The notes under the pieces were generated by a model. It was not told where the DNA came from, did not search any database, and was given only the letters and a program-made list of their open reading frames with translations. The position numbers and the translations under genes were made by a program. A stretch of 64,000 bases of DNA from Vibrio nitrifigilis. GTDB taxonomy: Bacteria > Pseudomonadota > Gammaproteobacteria > Enterobacterales > Vibrionaceae. This document shows positions 9,710 through 18,541 of this stretch, one piece after another; position 1 is the stretch's first letter; each line of letters opens with the position of its first letter. The stretch lies in NCBI RefSeq assembly GCF_015686695.1, contig NZ_JADPMR010000001.1, positions 2,108,001 through 2,172,000 of the forward strand, given 5' to 3'.

Positions 9710-10177
9710 TTACATTTCGCGATCTACTCTCACGCCATCATCAAAATAGAGAATTCGCACCTGATCGCCTGAACCAAATAGCATTTCCGGATCAACATCT
9801 TGAATCACATCAACCAATTTACCATCGTCAGTTTTTATTAGTAATTCAACCAATTTATATTGTTCACGGTAAATGGGATCAGCGCTATTAGCCGCATGTG
9901 CAACCCCAGCCCCAGCCGCGGCACCAACGACAGTCGCGACCTGACGACCATGTCCACCTCCGAATTGATGGCCTATCACCCCACCAACGACGGCTCCCAA
10001 CAATGTTTTCCAGCCATCATCGTTATGTTGTGCATGGTGAATTTGCTGTTGAGAAATGTATCGAACTGTTTCTACCGAGCCAAATACGACGTTATTCACA
10101 GGTCTCGCTTGATTCCTTTGATAAGCTGCATTGGCAAACAATGGAAAAATCAATAAGATCCATATCCACTTTTTCAT
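9710..10177 (-). CDS. Glycine zipper 2TM domain envelope protein
   Basis: A 155-residue exported protein. A signal peptide (MKKWIWILLIFPLFANA) covers residues 1-17. The middle region LLGAVVGGVIGHQFGGG...VVGAAAGAGVA is a glycine-zipper pair typical of outer-membrane-associated SlyB/Rick_17kDa-type proteins. The C-terminal 50 residues form a small acidic domain. The start at 10177 is set by an AGGAG box 7 nt upstream; a longer frame from 10198 would put seven charged residues before the signal peptide. No lipobox Cys is seen at the cleavage site, so it is probably not a lipoprotein. Its specific role is unknown. Divergent from aat, with only 30 bp between starts. Confidence 0.75.
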   Translation of the reverse strand: MKKWIWILLIFPLFANAAYQRNQARPVNNVVFGSVETVRYISQQQIHHAQHNDDGWKTLLGAVVGGVIGHQFGGGHGRQVATVVGAAAGAGVAHAANSADPIYREQYKLVELLIKTDDGKLVDVIQDVDPEMLFGSGDQVRILYFDDGVRVDREM

Positions 10178-10207
10178 TTTCTGTCTCCTATAAGGCATGG
10201 GTTGGCT

Positions 10208-10927
10208 ATGACGATTTACCTTACCGAACTCGCACCGGATAATTTTCTCTTTCCTTCTCCATTTGAAGCGTTGGAAGAGCCAAATGGCCTATTGGCCTTT
10301 GGGGGTGATCTCAATCCACAACGAATACTCAACGCTTATCGACAAGGGATATTTCCATGGTATGGACCAGGTGAACCTATCCTCTGGTGGAGTCCATCGC
10401 CACGAGCCGTCTTTTATCCTAAGACATTTAAACCGAGTAAAAGTGTTAAAAAATTTCAAAGAAAGCAAAAATATGACATTAGCCTCAATATGGCGACGGA
10501 AAAAGTTATTGAACAGTGTGCAGCTCTAAGGCCGCCAGAAGAAACTTGGTTAAATAACGACATGAGAATGGCTTATAAACAACTGTCTCGAATGGGCAAG
10601 TGCCATTCCGTTGAGGTGTGGGAAGACGAGGAACTGGTCGGTGGCCTTTATGGTCTTAGTATTGGTCGACTTTTCTGTGGTGAATCCATGTTCAGTATCG
10701 CGGATAACGCCTCCAAAATAGCTCTATGGTATTTCTGTCATCACTTTACACAACATCAAGGAGAACTCATTGATTGTCAGGTCATGAATCCTCATTTGGC
10801 TTCCCTCGGTGCAACAGAGTTACCAAGATCACAATTTATGCAAACATTGCTATCCTTAAAGGAGCAAAACGTCAGCGCAAGCTGTTTTGAACGCCAATGG
10901 TTAAGTTCGCCCATCGACGTATCGTAG
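10208..10927 (+). CDS. aat: Leucyl/phenylalanyl-tRNA--protein transferase
   Basis: Attaches Leu or Phe from aminoacyl-tRNA to proteins with N-terminal Lys or Arg, creating a destabilising N-terminus (N-degron). The family signature GLLAFGGDLNPQRILNAYRQGIFPWY (landmarks GLLAFGGDL near residue 28 and GIFPW near 45) and WWSPSPRAV are clear. The C-terminal half has the GNAT-like core ELVGGLYGLSIGRLFCGESMFS. About 239 residues, normal length. The start is either ATG 10208 or TTG 10202, two codons earlier and better spaced from AAGG at 10192-10195. It is followed 14 nt later by bpt, another N-degron transferase. Confidence 0.95.
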   Translation: MTIYLTELAPDNFLFPSPFEALEEPNGLLAFGGDLNPQRILNAYRQGIFPWYGPGEPILWWSPSPRAVFYPKTFKPSKSVKKFQRKQKYDISLNMATEKVIEQCAALRPPEETWLNNDMRMAYKQLSRMGKCHSVEVWEDEELVGGLYGLSIGRLFCGESMFSIADNASKIALWYFCHHFTQHQGELIDCQVMNPHLASLGATELPRSQFMQTLLSLKEQNVSASCFERQWLSSPIDVS

Positions 10928-10941
10928 ATAGAGGTTGAAGA

Positions 10942-11643
10942 ATGAGTTCTGATATACACCAAATTCGTATCGGGTTAACGAACAACCATCCTTGTAGTTA
11001 TTTAGACGATAAGTTAGAGCGTGTCGCCGTTGCTATCGATCCACAAATGCAATCCGCTGATAATTTTGAAGTACTGCTTGCTAATGGTTTTCGCCGTAGT
11101 GGCGACACCATCTATAAGCCTCATTGTGACCACTGCAAAGCCTGTCAGGCCTTACGTGTTAATGTGGTCGACAACATGGCTAGTAAAAGTCAAAAACGCC
11201 TGCTAGCGAAAGCGAGAGACGATTTTCATTGGGTACTAAAAGATACCTTAGATGATAATTGGTTTGATTTATACGCTCGCTATATTCGGACACGTCACCG
11301 CAATGGCACCATGTTCCCCCCACAAAAGGACGAATTTTTGCGCTTTTCACTGTGTGAATGGCTTAATACTCAGTTTCTACACGTTTATCAACACGATCAA
11401 TTGGTCGCTGTTGCTGTGACTGATGTGATGAGCCAATGTGCTAGCGCATTTTACACCTTCTTTGATCCAGACATTTCCCTTTCACTTGGCACCTTATGTA
11501 TTCTTTATCAGCTTCAAATGTGTAAAAATGAAGCAAAACAGTGGCTTTACTTGGGCTATCAAATTGATCAATGCCCCGCAATGAACTATAAAGTACGCTT
11601 TCATTCTCATCAAAGGCTAGTAAATCAGCGTTGGCGAGGGTAA
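10942..11643 (+). CDS. bpt: Aspartate/glutamate leucyltransferase
   Basis: Adds Leu from Leu-tRNA to proteins with N-terminal Asp or Glu, the second bacterial branch of the N-degron pathway (Bpt, related to eukaryotic ATE1). The N-terminal region holds CSYLDDK and a Cys cluster CDHCKACQALRVNV (residues about 55-68). The C-terminal GNAT-like part includes YFDPD-type landmarks FYTFFDPD, SLGTLCILYQ and YLGYQIDQCPAMNYK, diagnostic for the family. It has 233 residues. A GAGG box sits 7 nt before the ATG. It probably forms an operon with aat and perhaps infA 83 bp on. E. coli lacks this enzyme. Confidence 0.94.
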   Translation: MSSDIHQIRIGLTNNHPCSYLDDKLERVAVAIDPQMQSADNFEVLLANGFRRSGDTIYKPHCDHCKACQALRVNVVDNMASKSQKRLLAKARDDFHWVLKDTLDDNWFDLYARYIRTRHRNGTMFPPQKDEFLRFSLCEWLNTQFLHVYQHDQLVAVAVTDVMSQCASAFYTFFDPDISLSLGTLCILYQLQMCKNEAKQWLYLGYQIDQCPAMNYKVRFHSHQRLVNQRWRG

Positions 11644-11726
11644 AATACGCCACAACTTTACTTATTGTACTTTTAACGGCACAATTCCCTCCGTTAAAAT
11701 ATTGCCAAGTTTCTAAAGAGGATTAA

Positions 11727-11945
11727 ATGGCTAAAGAAGACGTAATTGAGATGCAAGGCACTGTCCTTGATACTCTTCCAAATACTATGTTCCGTGTTGA
11801 GCTTGAGAATGGCCACGTGGTAACAGCACATATCTCCGGTAAAATGCGTAAAAACTACATTCGTATCCTTACTGGTGACAAAGTAACTGTTGAGTTAACT
11901 CCATACGATCTATCTAAAGGACGCATCGTCTTCCGTTCTCGTTAA
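11727..11945 (+). CDS. infA: Translation initiation factor IF-1
   Basis: A 72-residue OB-fold protein that binds the 30S A-site and helps IF-2 and IF-3 in initiation. It is nearly identical to the E. coli protein in its core (GTVLDTLPNTMFRVELENGH, KMRKNYIRILTGD, TPYDLSKGRIVFR). An AGAGGA ribosome binding site precedes the ATG. It lies between the aat-bpt pair and the convergent clpA gene and ends at a strong terminator. Confidence 0.98.
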   Translation: MAKEDVIEMQGTVLDTLPNTMFRVELENGHVVTAHISGKMRKNYIRILTGDKVTVELTPYDLSKGRIVFRSR

Positions 11946-11970
11946 TCTATTACGTATGAGCGAATATTGA

Positions 11971-11996
11971 AAAGGCGGGAAAGCCCCGCTTTTTTT
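11971..11996 (+). terminator. Rho-independent terminator of infA
   Basis: A hairpin AAAG(G)CGGG / CCCGCTTT with one bulged G, followed by a run of T, starts 26 bp past the infA stop. Confidence 0.8.
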
Positions 11997-12035
11997 GTGC
12001 GTCAGCGTCTCCAGGAGAAGCGGCACAGATAGAAA

Positions 12036-12060
12036 AAAGGCACTGCTCTGCAGTGCCTTT
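12036..12060 (-). terminator. Rho-independent terminator of clpA
   Basis: An 11-bp perfect stem AAAGGCACTGC / GCAGTGCCTTT with a 3-nt loop. On the minus strand it is followed by six T. It lies 23 bp after the clpA stop. Confidence 0.85.
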
Positions 12061-12082
12061 AGTATTTATAGGTTAAGACTTA

Positions 12083-14353
12083 TTAAGAAACCTGAGCTTC
12101 CTCTTTTGAACCAAGATATTCAAAAGTAAGTTTGTCACTATCAAGCCCAACCTTCACTGTACCGCCATCAACAAGTGAACCAAACAATAGTTCATTCGCT
12201 AATGGTTTCTTCAGTTGATCCTGAATGACTCGAGCCATTGGACGAGCCCCCATTTCCCGGTCGTAACCACGATGAGCTAACCAGTTACGTGCATCTTCTG
12301 ACACTTCAAGTGACACACCACGAACATCCAACTGAGCTTGCAATTCAACAATGAACTTATCAACCACTTGAGCAATGACCGTTTCATCTAAGCTATTGAA
12401 CCATATGATATGGTCTAAACGGTTACGGAATTCAGGAGTAAAGACCTTCTTAATTTCCGACATGGCATCATGGCTATGATCTTGTTGAATCAAACCAATC
12501 GATTTCTTCACTGTTTCCGCAACACCTGCGTTGGTAGTCATAACCAGAATCACGTTACGGAAATCCGCTTTACGCCCGTTATTGTCAGTTAACGTCCCAT
12601 TATCCATCACTTGCAATAACAAGTTAAAGATATCAGGGTGCGCCTTTTCGATTTCATCCAAAAGCACAACACAGTGCGGATTTTTAATGACGGCATCAGT
12701 TAATAGTCCGCCTTGGTCATAACCAACATAACCTGGAGGCGCACCTATTAAACGGCTCACCGAGTGACGTTCACCATATTCAGACATATCGAAACGCAGG
12801 AGCTCAATACCCAGTAACTTGGCAAGCTGCACCGTCACTTCTGTTTTACCAACCCCTGTAGGGCCAGCAAACAAGAATGAACCGACAGGACGATTCTCTG
12901 CACCAAGGCCTGCACGAGTCAATTTAATGGATTCAGATAGAACATCGATCGCATTGTCTTGTCCGAAAACCAACATTTTCATCTTGCTATCGAGTTTTTT
13001 CAGAATGTCTTTATCAGATGATGACACTGATTTCTCAGGGATACGGGCCATTTTGGCCACCATGGATTCAATCTCAGCAACACCCACGGTTTTCTTACGC
13101 TTACTGACAGGCAATAAACGTACTCTAGCGCCCGCTTCGTCGATGACATCAATGGCTTTGTCAGGAAGGTGACGTTCATTGATGTATTTAGCTGACAATT
13201 CAACCGCAGCTCGTAACGCCTTATTGGTGTAACGCACCTCATGGTGAGCTTCGTATTTAGGTTTCAATCCCATTAAAATCTTCGTGGTATCGTCTAACGA
13301 TGGTTCCACCACATCGATTTTTTGGAAACGACGAGCCAATGCGCGTTCTTTTTCAAAGATCGTGCTGTATTCTTGGTAAGTCGTTGAACCAATACAGCGC
13401 AACTTGCCACTACTTAGTAGAGGTTTAATCAAGTTAGCAGCATCCACTTGGCCGCCAGATGCTGCGCCAGCACCAATAATGGTATGAATTTCATCGATAA
13501 ACAGAATCGCGTCTTTTTCTTTTTCAAGCTGCTTCAGAATCGCTTTGAAACGTTTTTCAAAGTCACCTCGATACTTAGTGCCAGCTAACAGCGAACCGAT
13601 ATCTAAAGAGTAAATAACGCTATCTTTAATGACATCAGGAACCGTGCCTTCAACGATTCTCCATGCTAACCCTTCAGCAATAGCAGTTTTACCTACCCCT
13701 GCTTCGCCAACGAGTAGCGGGTTATTTTTGCGACGGCGACAGAGTACTTGAATCGTACGTTCAAGTTCTTTGTCACGTCCGATTAGCGGGTCAATTTGCC
13801 CTTGTTTTGCCAGTTGATTGAGGTTACTTGCAAAACTTTCTAAACGTTCGTCAGTACTGACTTCTTCACTACTTTCTGGACCGAAAGAGTCTGAAGAAGA
13901 GTCTTCACTCGCGCTGGAAGCTTTTGTAATACCATGCGAAATATAGTTAACAATATCGAGGCGGCTAATGTCATTTTTCTTCAACAAATAAGCGGCGTGA
14001 GATTCTTGTTCACTAAAAATCGCAACTAAAACATTCGCTCCGGTCACTTCGCTACGACCAGAAGACTGAACATGGAAAACGGCTCTTTGTAGCACACGCT
14101 GAAAACTCAGGGTTGGTTGAGTTTCACGGGTTTCATCGTTGTCTGGAATCAGCGGGGTGGTTTGATCAATGAATGTGTCAAGTTCACGACGTAATGTCTC
14201 AATATCGGCCTGACACGCGACTAATGCTTCCTTCGCAGCGTCATTTTCCAACAACGCCAGTAGGAGGTGCTCTACGGTCATAAACTCATGTCTTTTGTCA
14301 CGAGCCCGCGCGAATGCGCCATTTAAACTCGATTCTAGTTCTTTGTTAAGCAT
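12083..14353 (-). CDS. clpA: ATP-dependent Clp protease ATPase subunit ClpA
   Basis: Hexameric AAA+ unfoldase that feeds substrates, including N-degron proteins handed over by ClpS, into ClpP. The N domain is residues 1-150. Walker A of D1 is GEAGVGKT (near 213) with Walker B AILFIDEIHTIIGAG. D2 Walker A is GPTGVGKTE (near 494) with Walker B VVLLDEIEKAHPD. The length of 756 residues matches E. coli (758). A strong AAGGAGG box precedes the ATG. It lies 46 bp downstream of clpS in the same orientation, so clpS-clpA is an operon. ClpP is not in the window. Confidence 0.97.
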   Translation of the reverse strand: MLNKELESSLNGAFARARDKRHEFMTVEHLLLALLENDAAKEALVACQADIETLRRELDTFIDQTTPLIPDNDETRETQPTLSFQRVLQRAVFHVQSSGRSEVTGANVLVAIFSEQESHAAYLLKKNDISRLDIVNYISHGITKASSASEDSSSDSFGPESSEEVSTDERLESFASNLNQLAKQGQIDPLIGRDKELERTIQVLCRRRKNNPLLVGEAGVGKTAIAEGLAWRIVEGTVPDVIKDSVIYSLDIGSLLAGTKYRGDFEKRFKAILKQLEKEKDAILFIDEIHTIIGAGAASGGQVDAANLIKPLLSSGKLRCIGSTTYQEYSTIFEKERALARRFQKIDVVEPSLDDTTKILMGLKPKYEAHHEVRYTNKALRAAVELSAKYINERHLPDKAIDVIDEAGARVRLLPVSKRKKTVGVAEIESMVAKMARIPEKSVSSSDKDILKKLDSKMKMLVFGQDNAIDVLSESIKLTRAGLGAENRPVGSFLFAGPTGVGKTEVTVQLAKLLGIELLRFDMSEYGERHSVSRLIGAPPGYVGYDQGGLLTDAVIKNPHCVVLLDEIEKAHPDIFNLLLQVMDNGTLTDNNGRKADFRNVILVMTTNAGVAETVKKSIGLIQQDHSHDAMSEIKKVFTPEFRNRLDHIIWFNSLDETVIAQVVDKFIVELQAQLDVRGVSLEVSEDARNWLAHRGYDREMGARPMARVIQDQLKKPLANELLFGSLVDGGTVKVGLDSDKLTFEYLGSKEEAQVS

Positions 14354-14399
14354 AAGGCCTCCTTAAGAAACAACCACGGTTTTCGCATGTGCTATCGTG

Positions 14400-14720
14400 T
14401 TACGCCTGCTCTAATGTACAGAGCAACGGATGCTCGTTTTCCCTCGAATACATTGTCACTTGCATGACTTTCGTCTCTGCTACCTCTGCAGTAAACGTGC
14501 CACATATTGCTTTGCCTTCGTAATGTACTTTAAGCATCACCTGAGTTGCCCTTTCTATATCCATAGAAAAAAACCGCTCTAGGATTTCTATAACAAAGTC
14601 CATCGGGGTGTAATCATCGTTCATTAACAGTACGTTATACATCGCCGGTGGCTTTATCGCTGTCTTTTCTTCCTCCAGCAAATCTGAGCCTGGAGTTACC
14701 CATTCAAAATTCTTACCCAT
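14400..14720 (-). CDS. clpS: ATP-dependent Clp protease adaptor ClpS
   Basis: The N-recognin that binds proteins with N-terminal Leu, Phe, Trp or Tyr and delivers them to ClpA. It has 106 residues, as in E. coli. The core YNVLLMNDDYTPMDFVIEIL (Asn-Asp-Asp of the N-degron pocket near residues 34-36) and KVHYEGKAICGTFTAEVAETK are fully conserved, including the pocket His. First gene of clpS-clpA; its products act on the same substrates that Aat and Bpt, encoded 3 kb away, generate. Confidence 0.97.
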   Translation of the reverse strand: MGKNFEWVTPGSDLLEEEKTAIKPPAMYNVLLMNDDYTPMDFVIEILERFFSMDIERATQVMLKVHYEGKAICGTFTAEVAETKVMQVTMYSRENEHPLLCTLEQA

Positions 14721-15218
14721 GACGTTTTGATTTCAGAGTGTTTTAAATATCTATTGTGCTCTGTACTACCGGTTCATGCAATGCTCATATTTATTCATAC
14801 GTAACATGCTGTGTGTTCAGGTGAAAATCAGCCCTTACTTAAGAGACTAATCCACCAATGAAGCCGCTGCAAATAAAAGATTGCGATTATGATCACTGAC
14901 CTGCGTAACCGCACAAAACTTAATCGCAATTATACAAATGATTTCACAGAATGCGTCGCTATTTGCAAATTAAAAATACTAATAAAAGAATAAGTTGCAA
15001 GCTAAACAACATTCTTACAAATGTGACTTGATTATAAAAGCAACACTCTTTATGCGATTTTACTATTGACTGTCCCACTCTATTAGCTAAATTGGTCAAT
15101 TAGTGACTAACTATTTAGCATTAGTTAAATGGATAATCACCAATGGTTGGGACAGGAAGGGTTCCTGTGATACCCCACCTTTACACATCAGTAACAAAAT
15201 GCATGAGGGATGTATAGC
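14721..15218. other. Divergent clpS/cspD intergenic region
   Basis: About 500 bp without a gene. It must carry both promoters and the long cspD leader. The only strong structure is a 10-bp inverted repeat at 14880-14930, listed separately. Open frames here lack ribosome binding sites and similarity. Confidence 0.5.
14880..14930. repeat. Interrupted 10-bp inverted repeat
   Basis: ATTGCGATTA (14880-14889) and TAATCGCAAT (14921-14930) are exact inverted repeats 31 nt apart. Between them lies a small internal hairpin TGCG-TAAC-CGCA (14902-14913). It could be a paired operator or a cruciform or RNA structure; no known factor site was recognised. Confidence 0.5.
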
Positions 15219-15440
15219 ATGGCTACAGGTACAGTAAAATGGTTCAATAACGCAAAAGGATTTGGTTTTATTTGTCCACAAGGTGAAGATGGGGATATCT
15301 TCGCACATTATTCAACCATTCAGATGGACGGTTACCGCACGCTTAAAGCGGGCCAAACGGTATCTTATGAAGTTGAAGAAGGTCCAAAAGGCTATCATGC
15401 GAGTTCTGTCGTACCTATCGAAGGGGAACAAGCTAAGTAA
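15219..15440 (+). CDS. cspD: Cold-shock-like protein CspD
   Basis: A 73-residue cold-shock-domain protein. The RNA/ssDNA-binding motif KWFNNAKGFGFI (RNP1) begins near residue 7 and the RNP2-like block DIFAHYS near 28. In E. coli, CspD is a stationary-phase inhibitor of replication initiation rather than a cold-induced chaperone, and lies next to clpS as here; this linkage decides the name. The ATG at 15219 is 8 nt after AGGGA; an ATG three codons earlier overlaps that box and is rejected. Confidence 0.9.
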   Translation: MATGTVKWFNNAKGFGFICPQGEDGDIFAHYSTIQMDGYRTLKAGQTVSYEVEEGPKGYHASSVVPIEGEQAK

Positions 15441-15790
15441 CGACTTAGTGTCTGCGCAACACTGATATAGATGAATACCTCAGGTTATGAACCATTAGGT
15501 TCATACTGGTCAGATTATATATCAATGCATGCCATTTCTTGCTAGCAGGGCGCATCCTTTGCGAATAAGTTGACGTTGCTATCTTTAAACATAGCGATAG
15601 TTTAGTCGCCTACTCTTATTTCACCCACGTTAGCCTAAGAATGGCCATAGCAGTATCACCTTTGCAATCTAGGTAACGTTGATCTCAACGCTGCTGTGAT
15701 TGACATAAAAAACCCGCTAGCGCGGGTTTTATTGTTTTTACTCAATACCCATGCAGTTGTAACCGACAATGAGTATTTCATTAACACTAA
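15441..15790. other. Convergent cspD/icd intergenic region
   Basis: About 350 bp with no gene. It contains the icd terminator near its right end and a weak 7-bp hairpin ATGAACC/GGTTCAT at 15487-15504 without T-run, which is a doubtful cspD terminator. Confidence 0.4.
15709..15730 (-). terminator. Terminator of icd
   Basis: A 9-bp perfect stem AAAACCCGC / GCGGGTTTT with a TAGC loop, followed on the minus strand by a T-run. It lies 60 bp past the icd stop; the plus-strand side could also stop cspD transcription. Confidence 0.8.
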
Positions 15791-18016
15791 TCAAGCATCA
15801 ATAATACTGTTCAACGTTGCACTAGGGCGCATTAATGCAGCCGCTTTAGCAAACTCAGGTAAGTAATAACCACCTAAATCGCCAGGAATACCTTGTGCAC
15901 CATTAAGTTCAGCAACGATGGTAGCCTCGTTTTCAACCAGCTTTTCAGCAATTGTTTTAAACTGTTGTGCTAATTCTGGATCTGTGCTTTGAGCCGCTAA
16001 CGCTTGAGCCCAATACATTGCTAGATAAAAATGACTGCCTCGGTTATCTAACTCACCCACTTTACGCGATGGGGATTTATTGTTATCGAGGAACTCACCT
16101 GTGGCTTTATCTAATGCATCTGCCAATACTTTCGCCTTAGCATTGCCCGCAGCATCGCTTAGATGCTCCAGAGAAGCCGCGAGAGCGAGGAATTCACCTA
16201 ATGAATCCCAACGTAAGTGATTTTCTTTTTCAACCTGCTGAACGTGCTTAGGCGCAGAACCACCAGCCCCTGTTTCAAACAAGCCACCACCATTCATTAA
16301 TGGCACGATAGACAACATTTTTGCTGATGTACCCAATTCTAAAATTGGGAATAAATCAGTCAGGTAGTCACGCAGTACGTTACCTGTTACAGAAATGGTG
16401 TCTTTACCTTCTTTGATGCGTTTTAGTGACAGCAATGTTGCGTCCACTGGAGACAAAATTTGAATATCCAGTCCCGCAGTATCGTGTTGTGGCAGGTACT
16501 CATTAACTTTCTTGATCAGTTCAGCGTCATGAGCACGAGCGCTGTCTAGCCAGAATACGGCTGGTGTTTGGCTAGCACGGGCACGATTAACCGCCAGCTT
16601 AACCCAATCTTGAATAGGCGCGTCTTTTACTTGGCACATACGGAATATATCACCTGCTTCAACAGGTTGTGCCAGTAGTACCTGACCTTCAGCATCTACG
16701 ATCTGCACTTCGCCCGCTGCATCAAGAATAAAGGTTTTGTCATGTGAACCATATTCTTCCGCTTTTTGTGCCATCAAACCAACGTTAGGCACGCTACCCA
16801 TTGTGGTTGGGTCAAATGCGCCATGTTCTTTACAAAAATCGATGGTTGTTTGGTACACACCTGCATAGCAGCGATCAGGAATCAATGCTTTGGTATCTTT
16901 CTGCTTGCCATCTGGTCCCCACATTTGACCCGATGAACGAATCATTGCAGGCATAGAAGCATCAACAATCACATCGCTTGGTACGTGAAGGTTGGTAATC
17001 CCACGATCCGAATCCACCATAGCTAATTCAGGCTGAGCTTGATAAACAGCGGCAATCGCATCTTCAATTTCTTTGCGTTTGGCGTCGGGAAGCGTTTGAA
17101 TCTTCGCGTAAACATCACCAAAACCATTGTTTACATCAACGCCTAATTGGGTAAATAAGTCTGCGTATTTATCGAACACATCTTTGAAATACACTTTGAC
17201 AGCGTAACCAAAAATTACCGGGTCTGACACTTTCATCATGGTCGCTTTCATGTGCAGTGAAAGCAACACATCTTGTTGTTTAGCCTCGGCAATTTGTTGT
17301 TCAAAAAAGCTAACCAACGCTTTTTTGCTCATCACCGACGCGTCGATGATTTCTTTATCTTGCAGTGCAAAAGACTTTTTCAGTACTTTTTTCGTACCAT
17401 CTTTTGCTACAAATTGGATAGTAACATCGGTGGCTTTATCTAACGTCACAGATTTTTCTGAACCAAAGAAGTCATGCTCAGCCATGCTAGCAACATGAGA
17501 TTTAGAGTCTTTACTCCAAGCCCCCATGGAATGGGGATTTTTCTTCGCATAGTTTTTAACTGATGCAGGCGCACGACGGTCAGAGTTACCTTCACGTAAT
17601 ACAGGGTTTACCGCACTACCTTTAATTTTGTCGTACGTTGTTTTGATTGCTTCTTCATCGTATGAGCTTGGCTCATCTGGATAATCAGGAAGATCATACC
17701 CTTTGCTTTGTAGCTCTTTGATTGCGGCGCGCAATTGAGGAACTGATGCTGAGATATTTGGCAGCTTAATGATATTAGCTTCAGGAGTTTGAGCTAAATC
17801 ACCAAGTTCAGCTAGAGCATCTGCAATACGTTGTTCAGGTTTAAGATGCTCGGGGAAATTAGCAAGAATACGTCCAGCTAGAGAGATATCTCGAGTATCT
17901 ACATTAATCCCGGAAGATGCTGTAAAAGACTGAATAATAGGCAATAAAGAGTATGTTGCCAGTGCCGGTGCTTCATCAGTGATCGTATAGATGATCGTTG
18001 GTTTTTTTGTAGGCAT
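15791..18016 (-). CDS. icd: Isocitrate dehydrogenase, NADP-dependent, monomeric type
   Basis: Oxidative decarboxylation of isocitrate to 2-oxoglutarate in the TCA cycle, giving NADPH. At 741 residues it belongs to the monomeric IDH-II family, not the 416-residue dimeric E. coli type. Typical landmarks are IIYTITDEAPALATYSLLPI at the N-terminus, REGNSDRRAPASVKNYAK near residue 140, and NGGGLFETGAGGSAPKHVQQ near 585. Some marine gammaproteobacteria carry both types; only this one is visible. Divergent from rluE, which is also the icd neighbour in E. coli although there the Icd is of the other type. Confidence 0.96.
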   Translation of the reverse strand: MPTKKPTIIYTITDEAPALATYSLLPIIQSFTASSGINVDTRDISLAGRILANFPEHLKPEQRIADALAELGDLAQTPEANIIKLPNISASVPQLRAAIKELQSKGYDLPDYPDEPSSYDEEAIKTTYDKIKGSAVNPVLREGNSDRRAPASVKNYAKKNPHSMGAWSKDSKSHVASMAEHDFFGSEKSVTLDKATDVTIQFVAKDGTKKVLKKSFALQDKEIIDASVMSKKALVSFFEQQIAEAKQQDVLLSLHMKATMMKVSDPVIFGYAVKVYFKDVFDKYADLFTQLGVDVNNGFGDVYAKIQTLPDAKRKEIEDAIAAVYQAQPELAMVDSDRGITNLHVPSDVIVDASMPAMIRSSGQMWGPDGKQKDTKALIPDRCYAGVYQTTIDFCKEHGAFDPTTMGSVPNVGLMAQKAEEYGSHDKTFILDAAGEVQIVDAEGQVLLAQPVEAGDIFRMCQVKDAPIQDWVKLAVNRARASQTPAVFWLDSARAHDAELIKKVNEYLPQHDTAGLDIQILSPVDATLLSLKRIKEGKDTISVTGNVLRDYLTDLFPILELGTSAKMLSIVPLMNGGGLFETGAGGSAPKHVQQVEKENHLRWDSLGEFLALAASLEHLSDAAGNAKAKVLADALDKATGEFLDNNKSPSRKVGELDNRGSHFYLAMYWAQALAAQSTDPELAQQFKTIAEKLVENEATIVAELNGAQGIPGDLGGYYLPEFAKAAALMRPSATLNSIIDA

Positions 18017-18541
18017 GAACTTTCCCTATATGTTCTAATCACACGACACAGAAACTGTCGTGTTTTTGGCGGTTCTGGTGACTGCACATGATTTTAGGAT
18101 ATCGAAGGTCATCATGAACGGATCACAATAGCCAAGATAGGCAGATGAAATCATGTATTTCACCAGTGTGTGTCACTCTTGATGATTTTAGTTTAGAACA
18201 ATATGAATCGAATTATCGTCCTTGAGTGCACACGAGACGTTGTGCTCTGTGCAAATAGTTTGCACGCCGAGTATACATTGAATGATTTCGCACTGAAACC
18301 ATGCCAATACATGGTATGATTTATCGAAATTTCGCCGCATCAGTCACTTTTCATAGGTAACTTGATGAAGTGCGATTATACCCAGTATCTTTAGATTTGT
18401 GGGAATATAAATAACGAATTCCGATGCCGGAGTCCATTAGCTTTCGCATCACACCCGTTTTTGTGCATGAAATCATAACGTAAAGTTCGATAGCAAAAAA
18501 CGATCGCAGTGAAAAATTTACATTTTTGCAAGGTAGTTAAC
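18017..18541. other. Divergent icd/rluE intergenic region
   Basis: About 525 bp with no credible gene. It must include the promoters of both. I recognised no operator, repeat or structured leader. Confidence 0.4.

Noticed and set aside
9860..10242. Plus-strand frames opposite the glycine-zipper gene
   Set aside because: The minus-strand protein has a signal peptide, a glycine zipper and a strong ribosome binding site; the plus frames have none of these.
15111..15308. 65-codon minus-strand frame overlapping cspD
   Set aside because: It overlaps the conserved cspD start on the opposite strand and lacks a ribosome binding site.
15487..15504. Hairpin ATGAACC/GGTTCAT as a cspD terminator
   Set aside because: The stem is short and AT-rich at its base, and no T-run follows.
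17238..17498. Plus-strand frame inside icd with many Ser and Cys
   Set aside because: Antisense shadow of a well-conserved gene; no start signal.
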